Positions 42,603-51,629 of a stretch of 64,000 nucleotides of DNA are shown in pieces. Source of the stretch: Pseudonocardiaceae bacterium YIM PH 21723 (lineage in GTDB: Bacteria; Actinomycetota; Actinomycetes; Mycobacteriales; Pseudonocardiaceae). Positions within the stretch are counted from its first letter, which is position 1, and each line of letters begins with the position of its first letter. The notes below the pieces were generated by a model. That model searched no databases. It was given only the letters and a program-made list of their open reading frames with translations, and was not told the DNA's origin. The stretch is from the NCBI GenBank assembly GCA_003600225.1, contig QZFT01000056.1, positions 186,001 to 250,000 on the forward strand, in the 5' to 3' direction. The position numbers were made by a program, and so were the translations under genes.

Positions 42603-44477
42603 ATGAGTCTCGCGGACGTGACGGCGCACTGGCAGAACGACCCGGAAGGCTTCTGGCTCCGGGCCGCCGAGGCCATCGACTGGACCCGGGTGCCGGAGCG
42701 CGCCCTGGACGACAGCCGGGCGCCGTTCTACCGGTGGTTCCCGGACGGCGAGCTCAACATCGCGTACAACGCCCTCGACCGGCATGTCGACGCCGGCCGT
42801 GGCGAGCAGGCCGCGCTGCACTACGACAGCCCGGTCACCGGTACCAAGCGCAGTTACACCTACCGGGAACTGCGGGACGAGGTGGCCCGGTTCGCCGGGG
42901 TGCTGACCGGGCTCGGCGTCGGCAAGGGCGACCGGGTGGTCATCTACCTGCCGATGATCCCGGAGGCGGCGATCGCCATGCTCGCCTGCGCGCGGCTCGG
43001 CGCGGTGCACTCGGTGGTGTTCGGCGGATTCGCCCCCAAGGAACTGGCGATCCGGATCGACGACGCGCGGCCGGCGGTGATCGTGTCCGCTTCCTGTGGG
43101 ATCGAGCCGGGCCGGGTCGTGGAGTACCTGCCGCTGCTGGACCAGGCGATGGAACTGGCCACCCATCAGCCGGCGCACCGGATCATCCTGCAACGCCCGC
43201 AGGCCGTGGCCCGGCAGACCCGTTCCGATGTGGACTGGACAGCGGCGATGGCCGACGCGCAGCCCGTGCCGTGTGTTCCGGTGGCCGCCACCGATCCGCT
43301 GTACATCCTGTACACCTCGGGCACCACCGGGAAGCCGAAGGGAGTCGTGCGGGACACCGGCGGCTACGCGGTGGCACTGCGCTGGACCATGGGCGCGGTC
43401 TACGGCATCGAGCCGGGCGAGACCATGTTCACCGCCTCGGATGTGGGCTGGGTGGTCGGCCACTCCTACATCGTCTACGCGCCGCTGCTGGCCGGGGCCA
43501 CGACGGTGCTGTACGAGGGCAAGCCGGTGAAGACGCCGGATGCCGGGCAGTTCTGGCGGGTGGTGTCCGAGTACGGCGTGCGCAGCATGTTCACCGCACC
43601 GACCGCGTTCCGGGCGATCAAGAAGGAGGACCCGGACGGCACCCTGGCCAGGCAGTACGACCTGTCCGGCCTGCGTCACCTGTTCCTCGCGGGCGAGCGC
43701 CTCGACCCGGAGACCTACCGCTGGGCGACCGAACTGCTGGGCATCCCGGTGATCGACAACTGGTGGCAGACCGAGACCGGCTGGCCGATCGTGGCGAACC
43801 CGGCGGGCCTCGGCCTGCTGCCGATCAAGGCGGGCTCCTCGACACGTCCGCTGCCCGGCTGGGACGTGCGGGTGCTGGACGGATCGGGCAATCCGGTCGA
43901 GTCCGGTGTGGACGGGGCGATCGTGATCAAGCTGCCGATGGCCCCCGGCGCGCTGACCACGCTGTGGGGCGATGACGAGCAGTTCGTCGCCTCATACCTG
44001 TCCGCCTACCCGGGGTACTACCTGACCGGCGACGGCGGCTACCTGGACGAGGACGGCTACCTGTTCATCATGGGCCGCACCGACGACATCATCAACGTCG
44101 CCGGGCACCGGCTGTCCACCGGCGGCATGGAGGAGATCCTCGCCGCGCATCCCGCGGTCGCCGAGTGCGCGGTGATCGGCGTCGCCGACCCGGTCAAGGG
44201 CCAGGTGCCGCGCGGCCTGGTGGTGCTGAAATCCGGTGTGGACACCGATCCGGCTGTGCTGCGGGCCGAACTGGTGGCCTCGGTACGCGAACAGATCGGC
44301 GCGGTCGCCGCGTTGAAGGAGATCGACATCGTGCCGGCGTTGCCCAAGACCCGCTCCGGCAAGATCCTGCGCAAGTCCATGCGGCTCATCGCGGACGGCC
44401 GCCCGGCGAACGTGCCGTCGACCATCGAGGATCCCGCCGTGCTGGAGGCGCTGCGTCCGGTCCTGCGAAACTCCTGA
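42603..44477 (+). CDS. prpE: Propionyl-CoA/acyl-CoA synthetase (PrpE-like)
   Basis: A 624-residue AMP-forming acyl-CoA ligase. It has the AMP-binding motif YTSGTTGKPKGV (from about residue 236), NWWQTETGW (the substrate/AMP region typical of acetate/propionate ligases) and the C-terminal lysine motif LPKTRSGKILRKSM. The N-terminal extension (VTAHWQNDPEGFWLRAAEAI) is as in PrpE and acetyl-CoA synthetases. It activates propionate or another short fatty acid. Start at the ATG 42603. Its terminator hairpin is shared with the convergent LuxR gene. Confidence 0.92.
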   Translation: MSLADVTAHWQNDPEGFWLRAAEAIDWTRVPERALDDSRAPFYRWFPDGELNIAYNALDRHVDAGRGEQAALHYDSPVTGTKRSYTYRELRDEVARFAGVLTGLGVGKGDRVVIYLPMIPEAAIAMLACARLGAVHSVVFGGFAPKELAIRIDDARPAVIVSASCGIEPGRVVEYLPLLDQAMELATHQPAHRIILQRPQAVARQTRSDVDWTAAMADAQPVPCVPVAATDPLYILYTSGTTGKPKGVVRDTGGYAVALRWTMGAVYGIEPGETMFTASDVGWVVGHSYIVYAPLLAGATTVLYEGKPVKTPDAGQFWRVVSEYGVRSMFTAPTAFRAIKKEDPDGTLARQYDLSGLRHLFLAGERLDPETYRWATELLGIPVIDNWWQTETGWPIVANPAGLGLLPIKAGSSTRPLPGWDVRVLDGSGNPVESGVDGAIVIKLPMAPGALTTLWGDDEQFVASYLSAYPGYYLTGDGGYLDEDGYLFIMGRTDDIINVAGHRLSTGGMEEILAAHPAVAECAVIGVADPVKGQVPRGLVVLKSGVDTDPAVLRAELVASVREQIGAVAALKEIDIVPALPKTRSGKILRKSMRLIADGRPANVPSTIEDPAVLEALRPVLRNS

Positions 44478-44483
44478 GGGGAG

Positions 44484-44528
44484 CACTTTCTATAGATTCT
44501 GCAAAAAGCGCAGAATCTATAGAAAGTG
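44484..44528. terminator. Perfect 19-bp AT-rich hairpin between convergent prpE and LuxR genes
   Basis: Arms 44484-44502 and 44510-44528 pair over 19 bases with an AAAAAGC loop (stem CACTTTCTATAGATTCTGC). It is AT-rich, unlike its surroundings. Its right arm encodes the last residues and stop codon of the leftward LuxR gene, so it ends both messages. Confidence 0.75.
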
Positions 44529-45335
44529 GTTGGTGCGGGCCAGGTGCGCGGCGTGGGTGCGGTTGCGGGCACCCAGTTTGCGGATCGCCTGCTTCACGTA
44601 GGACTTCACCGTGTTGGGCAGCAGGCCGAGTCGCTCGGCGATGTCCACATTGGAGCAGCCGATCGCCACATAAGACAGGACGTCCCGTTCGCGCGGGGTG
44701 AGCGGATTGTCCGCGCACGGCGCCGGACCGTCCAGATTGGACGCCCGGCAGCACAGGGCCCGCAGCTTGGCGCGCAGCTCGGGGTCGGCGACCGAGTCGG
44801 TGATGGTGGCCAGTTCGTCGAAGATCTCCCTGGTCTCACCGGACACGGCCGGCCGCTGGTCGGTCATGCCGGCCAGCCGGCGCCGGACCTCGGTCTCCAC
44901 CACGATCTCCCGCTCGCACCGGCGCAGCACCGGGGCGGCCAGGTCAAGGGTCCGGTCGCCGAAGTAGTCGCCGGACCTGGTGGCCAGATACAGCACCGCG
45001 GCGACCTGATCACCGGTCTTGATGGGCGTCGCCAGCACGCCGAACAGGCCTTCCGGGGCAACCGCCCAGTCGTAGCTGTGGGTGATGCCGCGGGCGTTCG
45101 GATAGTCGTTCACGGTGACCGGTTTACCGAGGGCGAGTGCCTTGCCGCCCAGACCCAGATGGGTGCCGACGCGCAGTCCGCGTAGCGAGCGCGTCAGGGT
45201 CCCGGACAGACTGGTGAGCACGAAGCTGCGGCCGTCCCGGGCGACCGGGCCGCCGAAGCTGACCGGCAGGCCGGTGTGCTCCGCGAGGTCGCGCACCGCG
45301 CGCGCCACGACCGGTTCGATGTCCGCCACATCCAT
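44517..45335 (-). CDS. GAF-domain LuxR family regulator
   Basis: A 272-residue regulator. The N-terminal half is GAF-like (GKALALGKPVTVNDYPNARG ... GVLATPIKTGDQVAAVLYLA), a small-molecule sensor; the C-terminal GerE HTH (LTPRERDVLSYVAIGCSNVD ... GARNRTHAAHLARTN) binds DNA. Three Cys residues (ALCCRASNLDGPAPC) lie between the domains. Divergent from an acyl-CoA synthetase and convergent with prpE, so it may control fatty-acid or aromatic-acid activation. No receiver domain, so not a typical two-component regulator. Confidence 0.88.
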   Translation of the reverse strand: MDVADIEPVVARAVRDLAEHTGLPVSFGGPVARDGRSFVLTSLSGTLTRSLRGLRVGTHLGLGGKALALGKPVTVNDYPNARGITHSYDWAVAPEGLFGVLATPIKTGDQVAAVLYLATRSGDYFGDRTLDLAAPVLRRCEREIVVETEVRRRLAGMTDQRPAVSGETREIFDELATITDSVADPELRAKLRALCCRASNLDGPAPCADNPLTPRERDVLSYVAIGCSNVDIAERLGLLPNTVKSYVKQAIRKLGARNRTHAAHLARTNHFL

Positions 45336-45451
45336 GTCCGAATCCTAATTGGACCCAGGTCACGTCCACACCTCACTTGTGGGGTGGTGACCACGGACTG
45401 GGATATCGATGATGGACCACCACCACCGTCGACCACAAGGGAGCACAGTCG

Positions 45452-47146
45452 ATGACCGAGAGCACCGCGACCAGCGCCTACCGCGCCGCGCGCGACCACC
45501 TGGTCCGGCTGCGCACCGAACACGCGACCGCGGTGGAGGAGTTCCGCTGGCCCGAACTGGGCGATCGGTTCAACTGGGCGGTGGACTGGTTCGACTCTTA
45601 CGCCACCGGCAACGACGCGCGGGCACTGTGGATCATCGAGGAGGACGGCTCCGAGACCACGGTGACGTTCGACGAGATGGTGCACCGCTCGGGCCGGGTC
45701 GCCGCGCTGCTCCGCGAACTCGGCGTGGGCCGGGGCGACACGGTGATCATCATGCTGGGCAATCAGGTCCAGCTGTGGGAGTCGATGCTCGCGGTGATGC
45801 GGCTGGGCGCGGTGATCATGCCCGCGACCACCGCGCTGGGCACCGCCGATCTCCAGGACCGGATGGACCGCGGCCGGGTGCGGGCGGTGATCGCCACGGC
45901 CGCCGACACCGCCAAGTTCGAGCCCCTCGACGGCGACTACCTGCGGTTCTGCGTGGACGGCGCCCCCGAGGGCTGGCATGACTACCGCACCGCGCAGGAC
46001 CGGGAACCGCTGCTGGAGCACCCGGGAACCGCGCCGGCCGATCCGCTGCTGCTGTACTTCACCTCCGGCACCACCAGCCGGCCGAAGCTGGTGGAGCACA
46101 CGCAGATCTCCTATCCCGTCGGCCACCTGAGCACCACCTACTGGCTCGGGCTGCGGCCGGGCGACGTGCACCTGAACATCAGCTCGCCGGGCTGGGCCAA
46201 ACACGCCTGGAGCCTGTTCTTCGCCCCGTGGATCGCCGAGGCGACGATCTTCGTCTACAACTACGCCAGGTTCGACGCCGCCGCCCTGCTGGGCCGGATC
46301 CGTGACGCCGGGGTGACCACCTTCTGCGCGCCGCCGACCGTGTGGCGGATGCTGATCCAGTCCGACCTCGGCGTGAAGCCGGAGGCGCTGCGCGAGGTGA
46401 TCGCCGCCGGTGAGCCGCTGAATCCCGAGGTCATCGACCAGGTCAAGGCCGCGTGGGGCATCACCATGCGCGACGGTTACGGGCAGACCGAGACCACCGC
46501 GTCCATCGGCAACACCCCCGGTTCGCCGGTGAAGCCCGGCTCGATGGGCCGCCCGCTGCCCGGCTGTCCGGTGGTGCTGGTCGACCCGGCCACCGGCGAG
46601 CCCGCCGAGGAGGGCGAGATCTGCCTGGACCTCAGCGCCAGGCCACTGACCCTGATGACCGGGTACCAGGGCGACGAGGAGCTGAACTCCTCCGCGATGG
46701 CCGGCGGTTACTACCACACCGGCGACCTGGCCAGCCGGGATGCGGACGGCTACATCACCTACATCGGGCGCAGCGATGACGTGTTCAAGGCGTCCGACTA
46801 CAAGGTCAGCCCGTTCGAGCTGGAGAGTGTGCTGATCGAGCACCCGGCGGTCACCGAGGCCGCGGTGGTGCCCGCACCGGATCCGATCCGGCTGGCCGTG
46901 CCGAAGGCGTACATCTCCCTGGCGGCCGGGCACGAGCCATCGGAAGAGACCGCGTTGTCCATTCTGCGCTACGCCCGCGAGCACCTGGCGCCGTACCTGC
47001 GGGTGCGGCGGATCGAGTTCGCCGAGCTGCCCAAGACGATCAGCGGCAAGATCCGCCGGGTGGAGTTGCGGGCCAGGGAACACAAGCTCACCGAGCAGCC
47101 GCCACTGGAATGGCGGGATTCGCAGTTCCCCGATCTGAAGGCCTGA
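45452..47146 (+). CDS. Medium-chain acyl-CoA synthetase (AMP-forming, AcsM-like)
   Basis: A 564-residue ligase. The AMP-binding motif is YFTSGTTSRPK (about residue 200), DGYGQTETT follows near 345, and the C-terminal LPKTISGKIRRVELR carries the catalytic lysine. WAKHAWSLFFAPW and FKASDYKVSPFELE fit the medium-chain/benzoate-type subgroup. It activates a carboxylic acid to its CoA ester. Divergent from the GAF-LuxR gene, which probably regulates it. The end overlaps the convergent MFS gene by 59 bases. Confidence 0.92.
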   Translation: MTESTATSAYRAARDHLVRLRTEHATAVEEFRWPELGDRFNWAVDWFDSYATGNDARALWIIEEDGSETTVTFDEMVHRSGRVAALLRELGVGRGDTVIIMLGNQVQLWESMLAVMRLGAVIMPATTALGTADLQDRMDRGRVRAVIATAADTAKFEPLDGDYLRFCVDGAPEGWHDYRTAQDREPLLEHPGTAPADPLLLYFTSGTTSRPKLVEHTQISYPVGHLSTTYWLGLRPGDVHLNISSPGWAKHAWSLFFAPWIAEATIFVYNYARFDAAALLGRIRDAGVTTFCAPPTVWRMLIQSDLGVKPEALREVIAAGEPLNPEVIDQVKAAWGITMRDGYGQTETTASIGNTPGSPVKPGSMGRPLPGCPVVLVDPATGEPAEEGEICLDLSARPLTLMTGYQGDEELNSSAMAGGYYHTGDLASRDADGYITYIGRSDDVFKASDYKVSPFELESVLIEHPAVTEAAVVPAPDPIRLAVPKAYISLAAGHEPSEETALSILRYAREHLAPYLRVRRIEFAELPKTISGKIRRVELRAREHKLTEQPPLEWRDSQFPDLKA

Positions 47147-48443
47147 TCTGCGGAATCACCGCCAGCACGGCGAACACGATCAACGCGATCACGCCCGGCC
47201 GGAGCATCCCGTGTTCCGTGCCGGGCGCGATCATCGCGGTCACCACGGCGAGCCCGAACGCGCCGCCCACCTGCAGTGAGCTGATCAGCAGACCACTGGC
47301 CAGGCCCTGTTCGGTGTCGGCGACCCCGGCGGTGCCCAGCACCATCAACGCCGAGATGCTCAAGGCGAAGCCGATGCCCATGAGCAGCGAGGACGGCAAC
47401 AGCACCAGCCACAGATCGGGTTGCGGCCGCAGGCCGAGCAGTAGTCCATAGGCAGGTAGGAAACCGAGCAGCCCGGCCAGCAATACCCGGCGATGGCCGT
47501 ACCGGTGCAGCAGCCGGCCCAGTACCGGGGCCAGCGCGATGCCGACGAGCGCCGCCGGAGTAAGTACCAGGGACATCTGCCAGGGCTGCCAGCCGGCCAG
47601 GTTCTGCAGGTAGACCGCCAGCAGGAACTGGAATCCCATCACCCCGCAGTTGAGCAGCGCGATGCTCAGGTTGGCTGCGACCAGGCTGCGATTCCGGAAG
47701 ATGCCCAGCCGGATCAGCGGCCGCGATGCGCGTCGCTCGACGGCGACGAACGCTGTCAGCAGCAGGGCGGCAATTCCGGCCCAGCGGAGGTCTGCGGAGA
47801 CCACGGTGAACACCAGCACCAGCATGCCCCCGATCAGCGTGACAGCCCCGGCGAGGTCCAGCCGGACCCGCTCGGCGCGTGGCGGGTCGGCGGGCAGGAA
47901 CCGCAGGGCGAGCAGCAACAACAGGATCGCGATCAGGGCGGGCACCAGGAAGGTGGCGCGCCAGCTGATCGCGGTGAGCAGCCCGCCGAACAGCAGGCCG
48001 CCGGAGTAGCCGGAGGCCTCGAACAGGTTGAAGATCACGAACGCCCGGCTCCGCTGTGCGCCCTCGGGAAATGTGACGGTCAGCAGCGACATCGCGGCGG
48101 GTGCGGTGAACGCGGCGGCCAGGCCCTTCACGAACCGGATGCCGATCAGCAGTTCGGCGCTACCCGCGACGATGCCGATCAGCGAGACGGCGGCGAACAG
48201 TGCCATGCCCGCGGCGAGGGTCCGGCGGCGGCCCAGCAGGTCGGCGCAGCGGCCACCGAGCAGCAGGAAGCCGCCGTAGGACACCAGATAGGCGCCGATG
48301 AGCCACTGGGTGGCGGCCGCGGTCAGCCCGAAGGCGTGCTGGATCTGCGGCACGGCGACCGCGATCATCGAGTTCTCCAGGCCGTCCAGCATGATCACGC
48401 TGCTGATGGTGATCAGCGATATCCACAGCCGGGCAGACCACAT
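47088..48443 (-). CDS. MFS efflux transporter (EmrB/QacA-like)
   Basis: A 451-residue transporter with 12-14 helices. Motif A is GGRCADLLGRRRTLAAGM; the acidic residue in the first helix region (VIMLDGLENSMIAVAVPQI) is typical of drug-proton antiporters. Start taken at ATG 48443; GTG at 48452 is possible but too close to the ribosome site. Divergent from a MarR gene with a strong inverted repeat between them. Likely a drug or metabolite exporter derepressed by the MarR ligand. Convergent overlap of 59 bases with the acyl-CoA synthetase. Confidence 0.9.
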   Translation of the reverse strand: MWSARLWISLITISSVIMLDGLENSMIAVAVPQIQHAFGLTAAATQWLIGAYLVSYGGFLLLGGRCADLLGRRRTLAAGMALFAAVSLIGIVAGSAELLIGIRFVKGLAAAFTAPAAMSLLTVTFPEGAQRSRAFVIFNLFEASGYSGGLLFGGLLTAISWRATFLVPALIAILLLLLALRFLPADPPRAERVRLDLAGAVTLIGGMLVLVFTVVSADLRWAGIAALLLTAFVAVERRASRPLIRLGIFRNRSLVAANLSIALLNCGVMGFQFLLAVYLQNLAGWQPWQMSLVLTPAALVGIALAPVLGRLLHRYGHRRVLLAGLLGFLPAYGLLLGLRPQPDLWLVLLPSSLLMGIGFALSISALMVLGTAGVADTEQGLASGLLISSLQVGGAFGLAVVTAMIAPGTEHGMLRPGVIALIVFAVLAVIPQIRPSDRGTANPAIPVAAAR

Positions 48444-48471
48444 GACCACCACTCCCCAGTAGGCTTGTGTG

Positions 48472-48514
48472 CAGCGTGAGAAATATTTGCAGACGCGGGC
48501 TATTTCACACGCTG
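48472..48514. promoter_or_regulatory. 14-bp inverted repeat, probable MarR operator
   Basis: CAGCGTGAGAAATA (48472-48485) and TATTTCACACGCTG (48501-48514) match as inverted repeats at 13 of 14 positions, with a 15-base spacer. They sit between the divergent MFS and MarR genes and probably carry their promoters. Confidence 0.75.
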
Positions 48515-48545
48515 ACTACCGGCACACGCAAGGGGTGTGAGCAGA

Positions 48546-48986
48546 ATGGCGGATATTCCAGATGACGCCGTGGCCGCGCGTGCCCAGGGCTGGCGCACCC
48601 TCGCCGCACTGCACGCGCGCATCGAGGACGCCCTGGAACGAGCCCTGCGCGAACACGGACTGTCGGTCAGCGAGTACACCGTGCTGGACGCGCTCTCCCG
48701 GCAGCCCGAGGGCATGTACCTGCGAATGAGCCAGCTGGCCGGAGCCGTGGTGCTCAGCCAGTCGGCGACCACCCGGCTGATCACCCGCCTGGAAGAACGC
48801 GGCCTGGTGCGCCGGGACCTGTGTCCCGACGACCGCCGGGGCATCATCATCGAGGTGACGGAGGCGGGCGGAGCCCTACTGGCGGAGACCCGGCCAACCC
48901 ATGCGGCGGCGCTGGCCGCGACCCTGGACGCGGCGCGCACGGTGCCCGAACTGAGCCCGCTGGTCGACGCCTTCCACCGACTGTGA
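48546..48986 (+). CDS. MarR family transcriptional regulator
   Basis: A 146-residue winged-helix regulator. The HTH is LRMSQLAGAVVLSQSATTRLITRL and the wing DLCPDDRRGIIIEVTEAG. MarR proteins sense phenolic or other small ligands and repress divergent exporters. ATG at 48546; an in-frame GTG three codons earlier sits too close to the GGGG site. It shares its control region with the MFS gene. Confidence 0.92.
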   Translation: MADIPDDAVAARAQGWRTLAALHARIEDALERALREHGLSVSEYTVLDALSRQPEGMYLRMSQLAGAVVLSQSATTRLITRLEERGLVRRDLCPDDRRGIIIEVTEAGGALLAETRPTHAAALAATLDAARTVPELSPLVDAFHRL

Positions 48987-49067
48987 CCCCACCCACCGTT
49001 ATCGTTTCGTCATAATGGCTCCCGCCCGGCATCCGATAGGTGAGATGCCAACAGGGAGTTGATCATC

Positions 49068-50381
49068 ATGTTCCGGATCGGAATGGCAGCGGCGCTGGTA
49101 GCGAGCATGCTCGTGGCCGTGCCCGCGTCGGCCACCACCTCGACCGCCTGCTCCTCGGACGGCTGGCTGGGCGCCTGGCGGGCACAGCCGGGCGGCGCGC
49201 AGCGCTTCCTCCAGGAAGACGCCAACGACCCGCTGGCGAATTTCGCCGTCTACCCACTCGCCCTGCCACGCAAGATCTCCGACCAGACCCTGCGGATCAT
49301 CACCACCCCACTGACCAGCGGAGACACCGCCCGGCTGCGCTTCAGCAACAAGTACGGCAAGGACGCGGTCACCTTCCACAACGTCTTCGCCGGCAAGCAA
49401 CAGTCCGGCGCGGAACTGGTGTGGGGCACCAACACCCCGGTGTACTTCAACGGCGCCGACTCGGTGCGCGTGGCACCGGGCCAGGAGGTCGTCACCGATC
49501 CGTTCCCCATCTCGGTGCGCCCGTTCGACAAGATCGCGGTGAGCTTCCACATTCCGGAGAAGCTCAACTCGCCGCCGACCTACCACTTCGACGGCAACCA
49601 CACCTCGTACCTGTCGCCCACCGGCTCCGGTAACCACGCCGGCAATCTGGTCGGGACCCAGTTCACCGAGCAGACCACCTCCTCCTACTACGTGACCGGC
49701 ATCGACGTGCGCGGGACGACCCCGGCGCTGGTGGTGCTGGGCGACTCGTTCACCGAGAGCGTGGCGACGACGGTGGACGCGGACCGGCGCTGGCCGGACG
49801 TGCTGACCCGGCGCCTGCAGGCCGAAGGTTCCCCGGTGTCGGTGGTGAGCTCGGCGATCAGCTTCAACTTCGCCTCCCGGGGCATCCGGCCCACCGTGCT
49901 CGGCCCGACCCTCGCGGGTATCGGCGGCGCGGCAGGCCCGGACCGGTTCCAGAGTGACGTGGTCGACGTGCCGGGCGCCAAGGCGGTCGTCGTGCTGCTC
50001 GGCATGAACGACCTGGGGTTCTTCGGCAGCGCGGAGCAGGTCATCGCCGCCTACAAGGAACTCGCCGCCAAGGCGCACGCGGCCGGTCTGAAGATCATCG
50101 GCGGCACGCTGACCCCGACCGCGGGCGCACCGCTGGCCGAGGCGACCTACTCGCTGCCCACCGCATTGAAGGGCCGGGAGAAGGTCAACCGGTTCATCCG
50201 CACCAGCGGACTGTTCGACGAGGTCATCGACTTCGCCGCCGCGGTGGAGGACCCGGCCAGGCCCGGCCATTGGAAGGCCGGCTACTCCCCTGACAACGTG
50301 CACCCCGGAGACAAGGGCGCGCAGGCCGAGGGCGAGGCCATCGACCTGGCCATGATCAACCGGGTCACTCGCTGCGGCTGA
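49068..50381 (+). CDS. Secreted SGNH/GDSL hydrolase
   Basis: A 437-residue exported esterase/lipase-like protein. Signal peptide at the start (MFRIGMAAALVASMLVAVPASA), then a beta-rich domain of about 190 residues, then the SGNH domain: block I LGDSFTES with the nucleophile serine (about 227), block III LLGMNDLG and block V DNVHPGDKG with Asp and His. Members hydrolyse esters of polysaccharides or lipids outside the cell. ATG at 49068 has GGGAG upstream. A perfect hairpin lies ten bases after the stop. Confidence 0.9.
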   Translation: MFRIGMAAALVASMLVAVPASATTSTACSSDGWLGAWRAQPGGAQRFLQEDANDPLANFAVYPLALPRKISDQTLRIITTPLTSGDTARLRFSNKYGKDAVTFHNVFAGKQQSGAELVWGTNTPVYFNGADSVRVAPGQEVVTDPFPISVRPFDKIAVSFHIPEKLNSPPTYHFDGNHTSYLSPTGSGNHAGNLVGTQFTEQTTSSYYVTGIDVRGTTPALVVLGDSFTESVATTVDADRRWPDVLTRRLQAEGSPVSVVSSAISFNFASRGIRPTVLGPTLAGIGGAAGPDRFQSDVVDVPGAKAVVVLLGMNDLGFFGSAEQVIAAYKELAAKAHAAGLKIIGGTLTPTAGAPLAEATYSLPTALKGREKVNRFIRTSGLFDEVIDFAAAVEDPARPGHWKAGYSPDNVHPGDKGAQAEGEAIDLAMINRVTRCG

Positions 50382-51006
50382 GGAACTCCGTGACGGCGCC
50401 GGTCCACCGGACCGGCGCCGTCGTGTGTATACGGTGCCCGACCGGCACGGTGACCGTCCGGGCAGCCGGCAACAGTCGGTACCGCTCCTGGTCCAGATGA
50501 CTGGACGGGCCGCCCGCGAGCAACAGCGTGGGCGAGGACCAGCCGGCCCACCACGCCGGTTGCGGCGTACGCAGTTCGGCCAGCACATCGCGGATCAGCA
50601 CCGGATCGACCCGGCTAGGCCGCAGAAAGGCCAGGGTTCGCAGGACGACTCCGGCTCCGGATCGGCGCGCGGGCGGATCGTCCCGATCATCGCGCCGCGG
50701 CACCGGCATCTCCTCCAGAACCAGCCGCTCGACCCGGTCCGGCTCGACAATCGCGATCATGCTCGCCACGAACGCGCCGAACGAGTGGCCGACCAGTGTG
50801 ACCCGGTCCAGGCGAAGCCGATCCAGCTCCCGCAGCACCTCGTCCCGGAACACGGACAACGGGTAGGACGCGAGTCGCCGGGCATCGTGATGCCCGAGCA
50901 GCGTCGGACGGTGGACCCGGTAGCCGAGCCCGATCAGCGCGGGCAGCACCGGCTCCCAGGTAGCCGGACCACTGGCCGCGGCGTGCAGGCAGACGAGATC
51001 GTTCAC
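50365..51006 (-). CDS. Alpha/beta hydrolase
   Basis: A 213-residue hydrolase. The nucleophile elbow is VGHSFGAF (Ser75), the catalytic His is in VGHRIH near the C-terminus and the acid is expected in LLLAGGPSSHLDQE. The oxyanion turn is LHAAASGPATW. It is compact, lacking a large lid domain. Substrate unknown. Its last 17 bases overlap the end of the SGNH gene, and a terminator hairpin is embedded in its 3' coding part. Confidence 0.87.
   Translation of the reverse strand: MNDLVCLHAAASGPATWEPVLPALIGLGYRVHRPTLLGHHDARRLASYPLSVFRDEVLRELDRLRLDRVTLVGHSFGAFVASMIAIVEPDRVERLVLEEMPVPRRDDRDDPPARRSGAGVVLRTLAFLRPSRVDPVLIRDVLAELRTPQPAWWAGWSSPTLLLAGGPSSHLDQERYRLLPAARTVTVPVGHRIHTTAPVRWTGAVTEFLSRSE
50392..50422 (+). 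terminator. Perfect 14-bp hairpin downstream of the SGNH gene
   Basis: GACGGCGCCGGTCC (50392-50405) and GGACCGGCGCCGTC (50409-50422) pair completely with a 3-base loop. It is 11 bases past the SGNH stop but lies within the 3' coding end of the convergent alpha/beta hydrolase. Confidence 0.65.
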
Positions 51007-51077
51007 CGGCTAGTACTACCCCAAGAACGGGGACCAGCCGTACTGACCGCGCGACCGCAATCCGGTTAGCTCGACCC

Positions 51078-51629
51078 ATGTCCTTCTTATCCAGGAGAAA
51101 CGCGCTGCTCGGTGCCGCCGCGATCACGGTGCCACCGAGCTCACCCGGCGAGCCGAAGTTCATCCTCACCGACAAGCGGGGCCGGCAACGCATGCTGGCC
51201 GACACGGTGAAACCACCCGTGCTCCACCGTGGCAAGGAGTACCCCAGACAGGGACCCGAGGGTACTTATCTGATCTTCAACGACGAGAACGGCGACGAGA
51301 AGGGCGGCATCATCGCGGCATCCTCCGCAGCCAGCGTCTCGGTGGATTACCCGAATGCCCAGGCCATCACCATGGCCACCAGGTGGGAGGGCAAGGCGGG
51401 CGCGGCGATGCTGATGTTCAACGCCATGCCCGATCCGGAACTGCCCCTCGAACAGGCACGCGCCACCCACGCGATCGAGCTCGGCGTCTCGACCGCCGAC
51501 GGCACCATGCTGGTACTGCGGGACACCCAGGGCCGCCCCCGGATCACCCTCACCGTGGATCGGCATGACGTGCCACGCATCCAGATACTGCATGCCGACG
51601 GCACAGTGGCGGCGCAGCTCCCCGGCTAG
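51078..51629 (+). CDS. Hypothetical protein, possibly Tat-exported
   Basis: A 183-residue protein. The N-terminus MSFLSRRNALLGAAAITVPP has a twin-arginine followed by a hydrophobic stretch, like a short Tat signal, but the Tat consensus is incomplete. The rest is beta-rich, with repeated short strands (KFILTDKRGRQRML, MLVLRDTQGRPRITLTVD, IQILHADGTVAAQL). No known domain recognised. Its stop overlaps the convergent MerR gene by four bases. Confidence 0.7.
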   Translation: MSFLSRRNALLGAAAITVPPSSPGEPKFILTDKRGRQRMLADTVKPPVLHRGKEYPRQGPEGTYLIFNDENGDEKGGIIAASSAASVSVDYPNAQAITMATRWEGKAGAAMLMFNAMPDPELPLEQARATHAIELGVSTADGTMLVLRDTQGRPRITLTVDRHDVPRIQILHADGTVAAQLPG

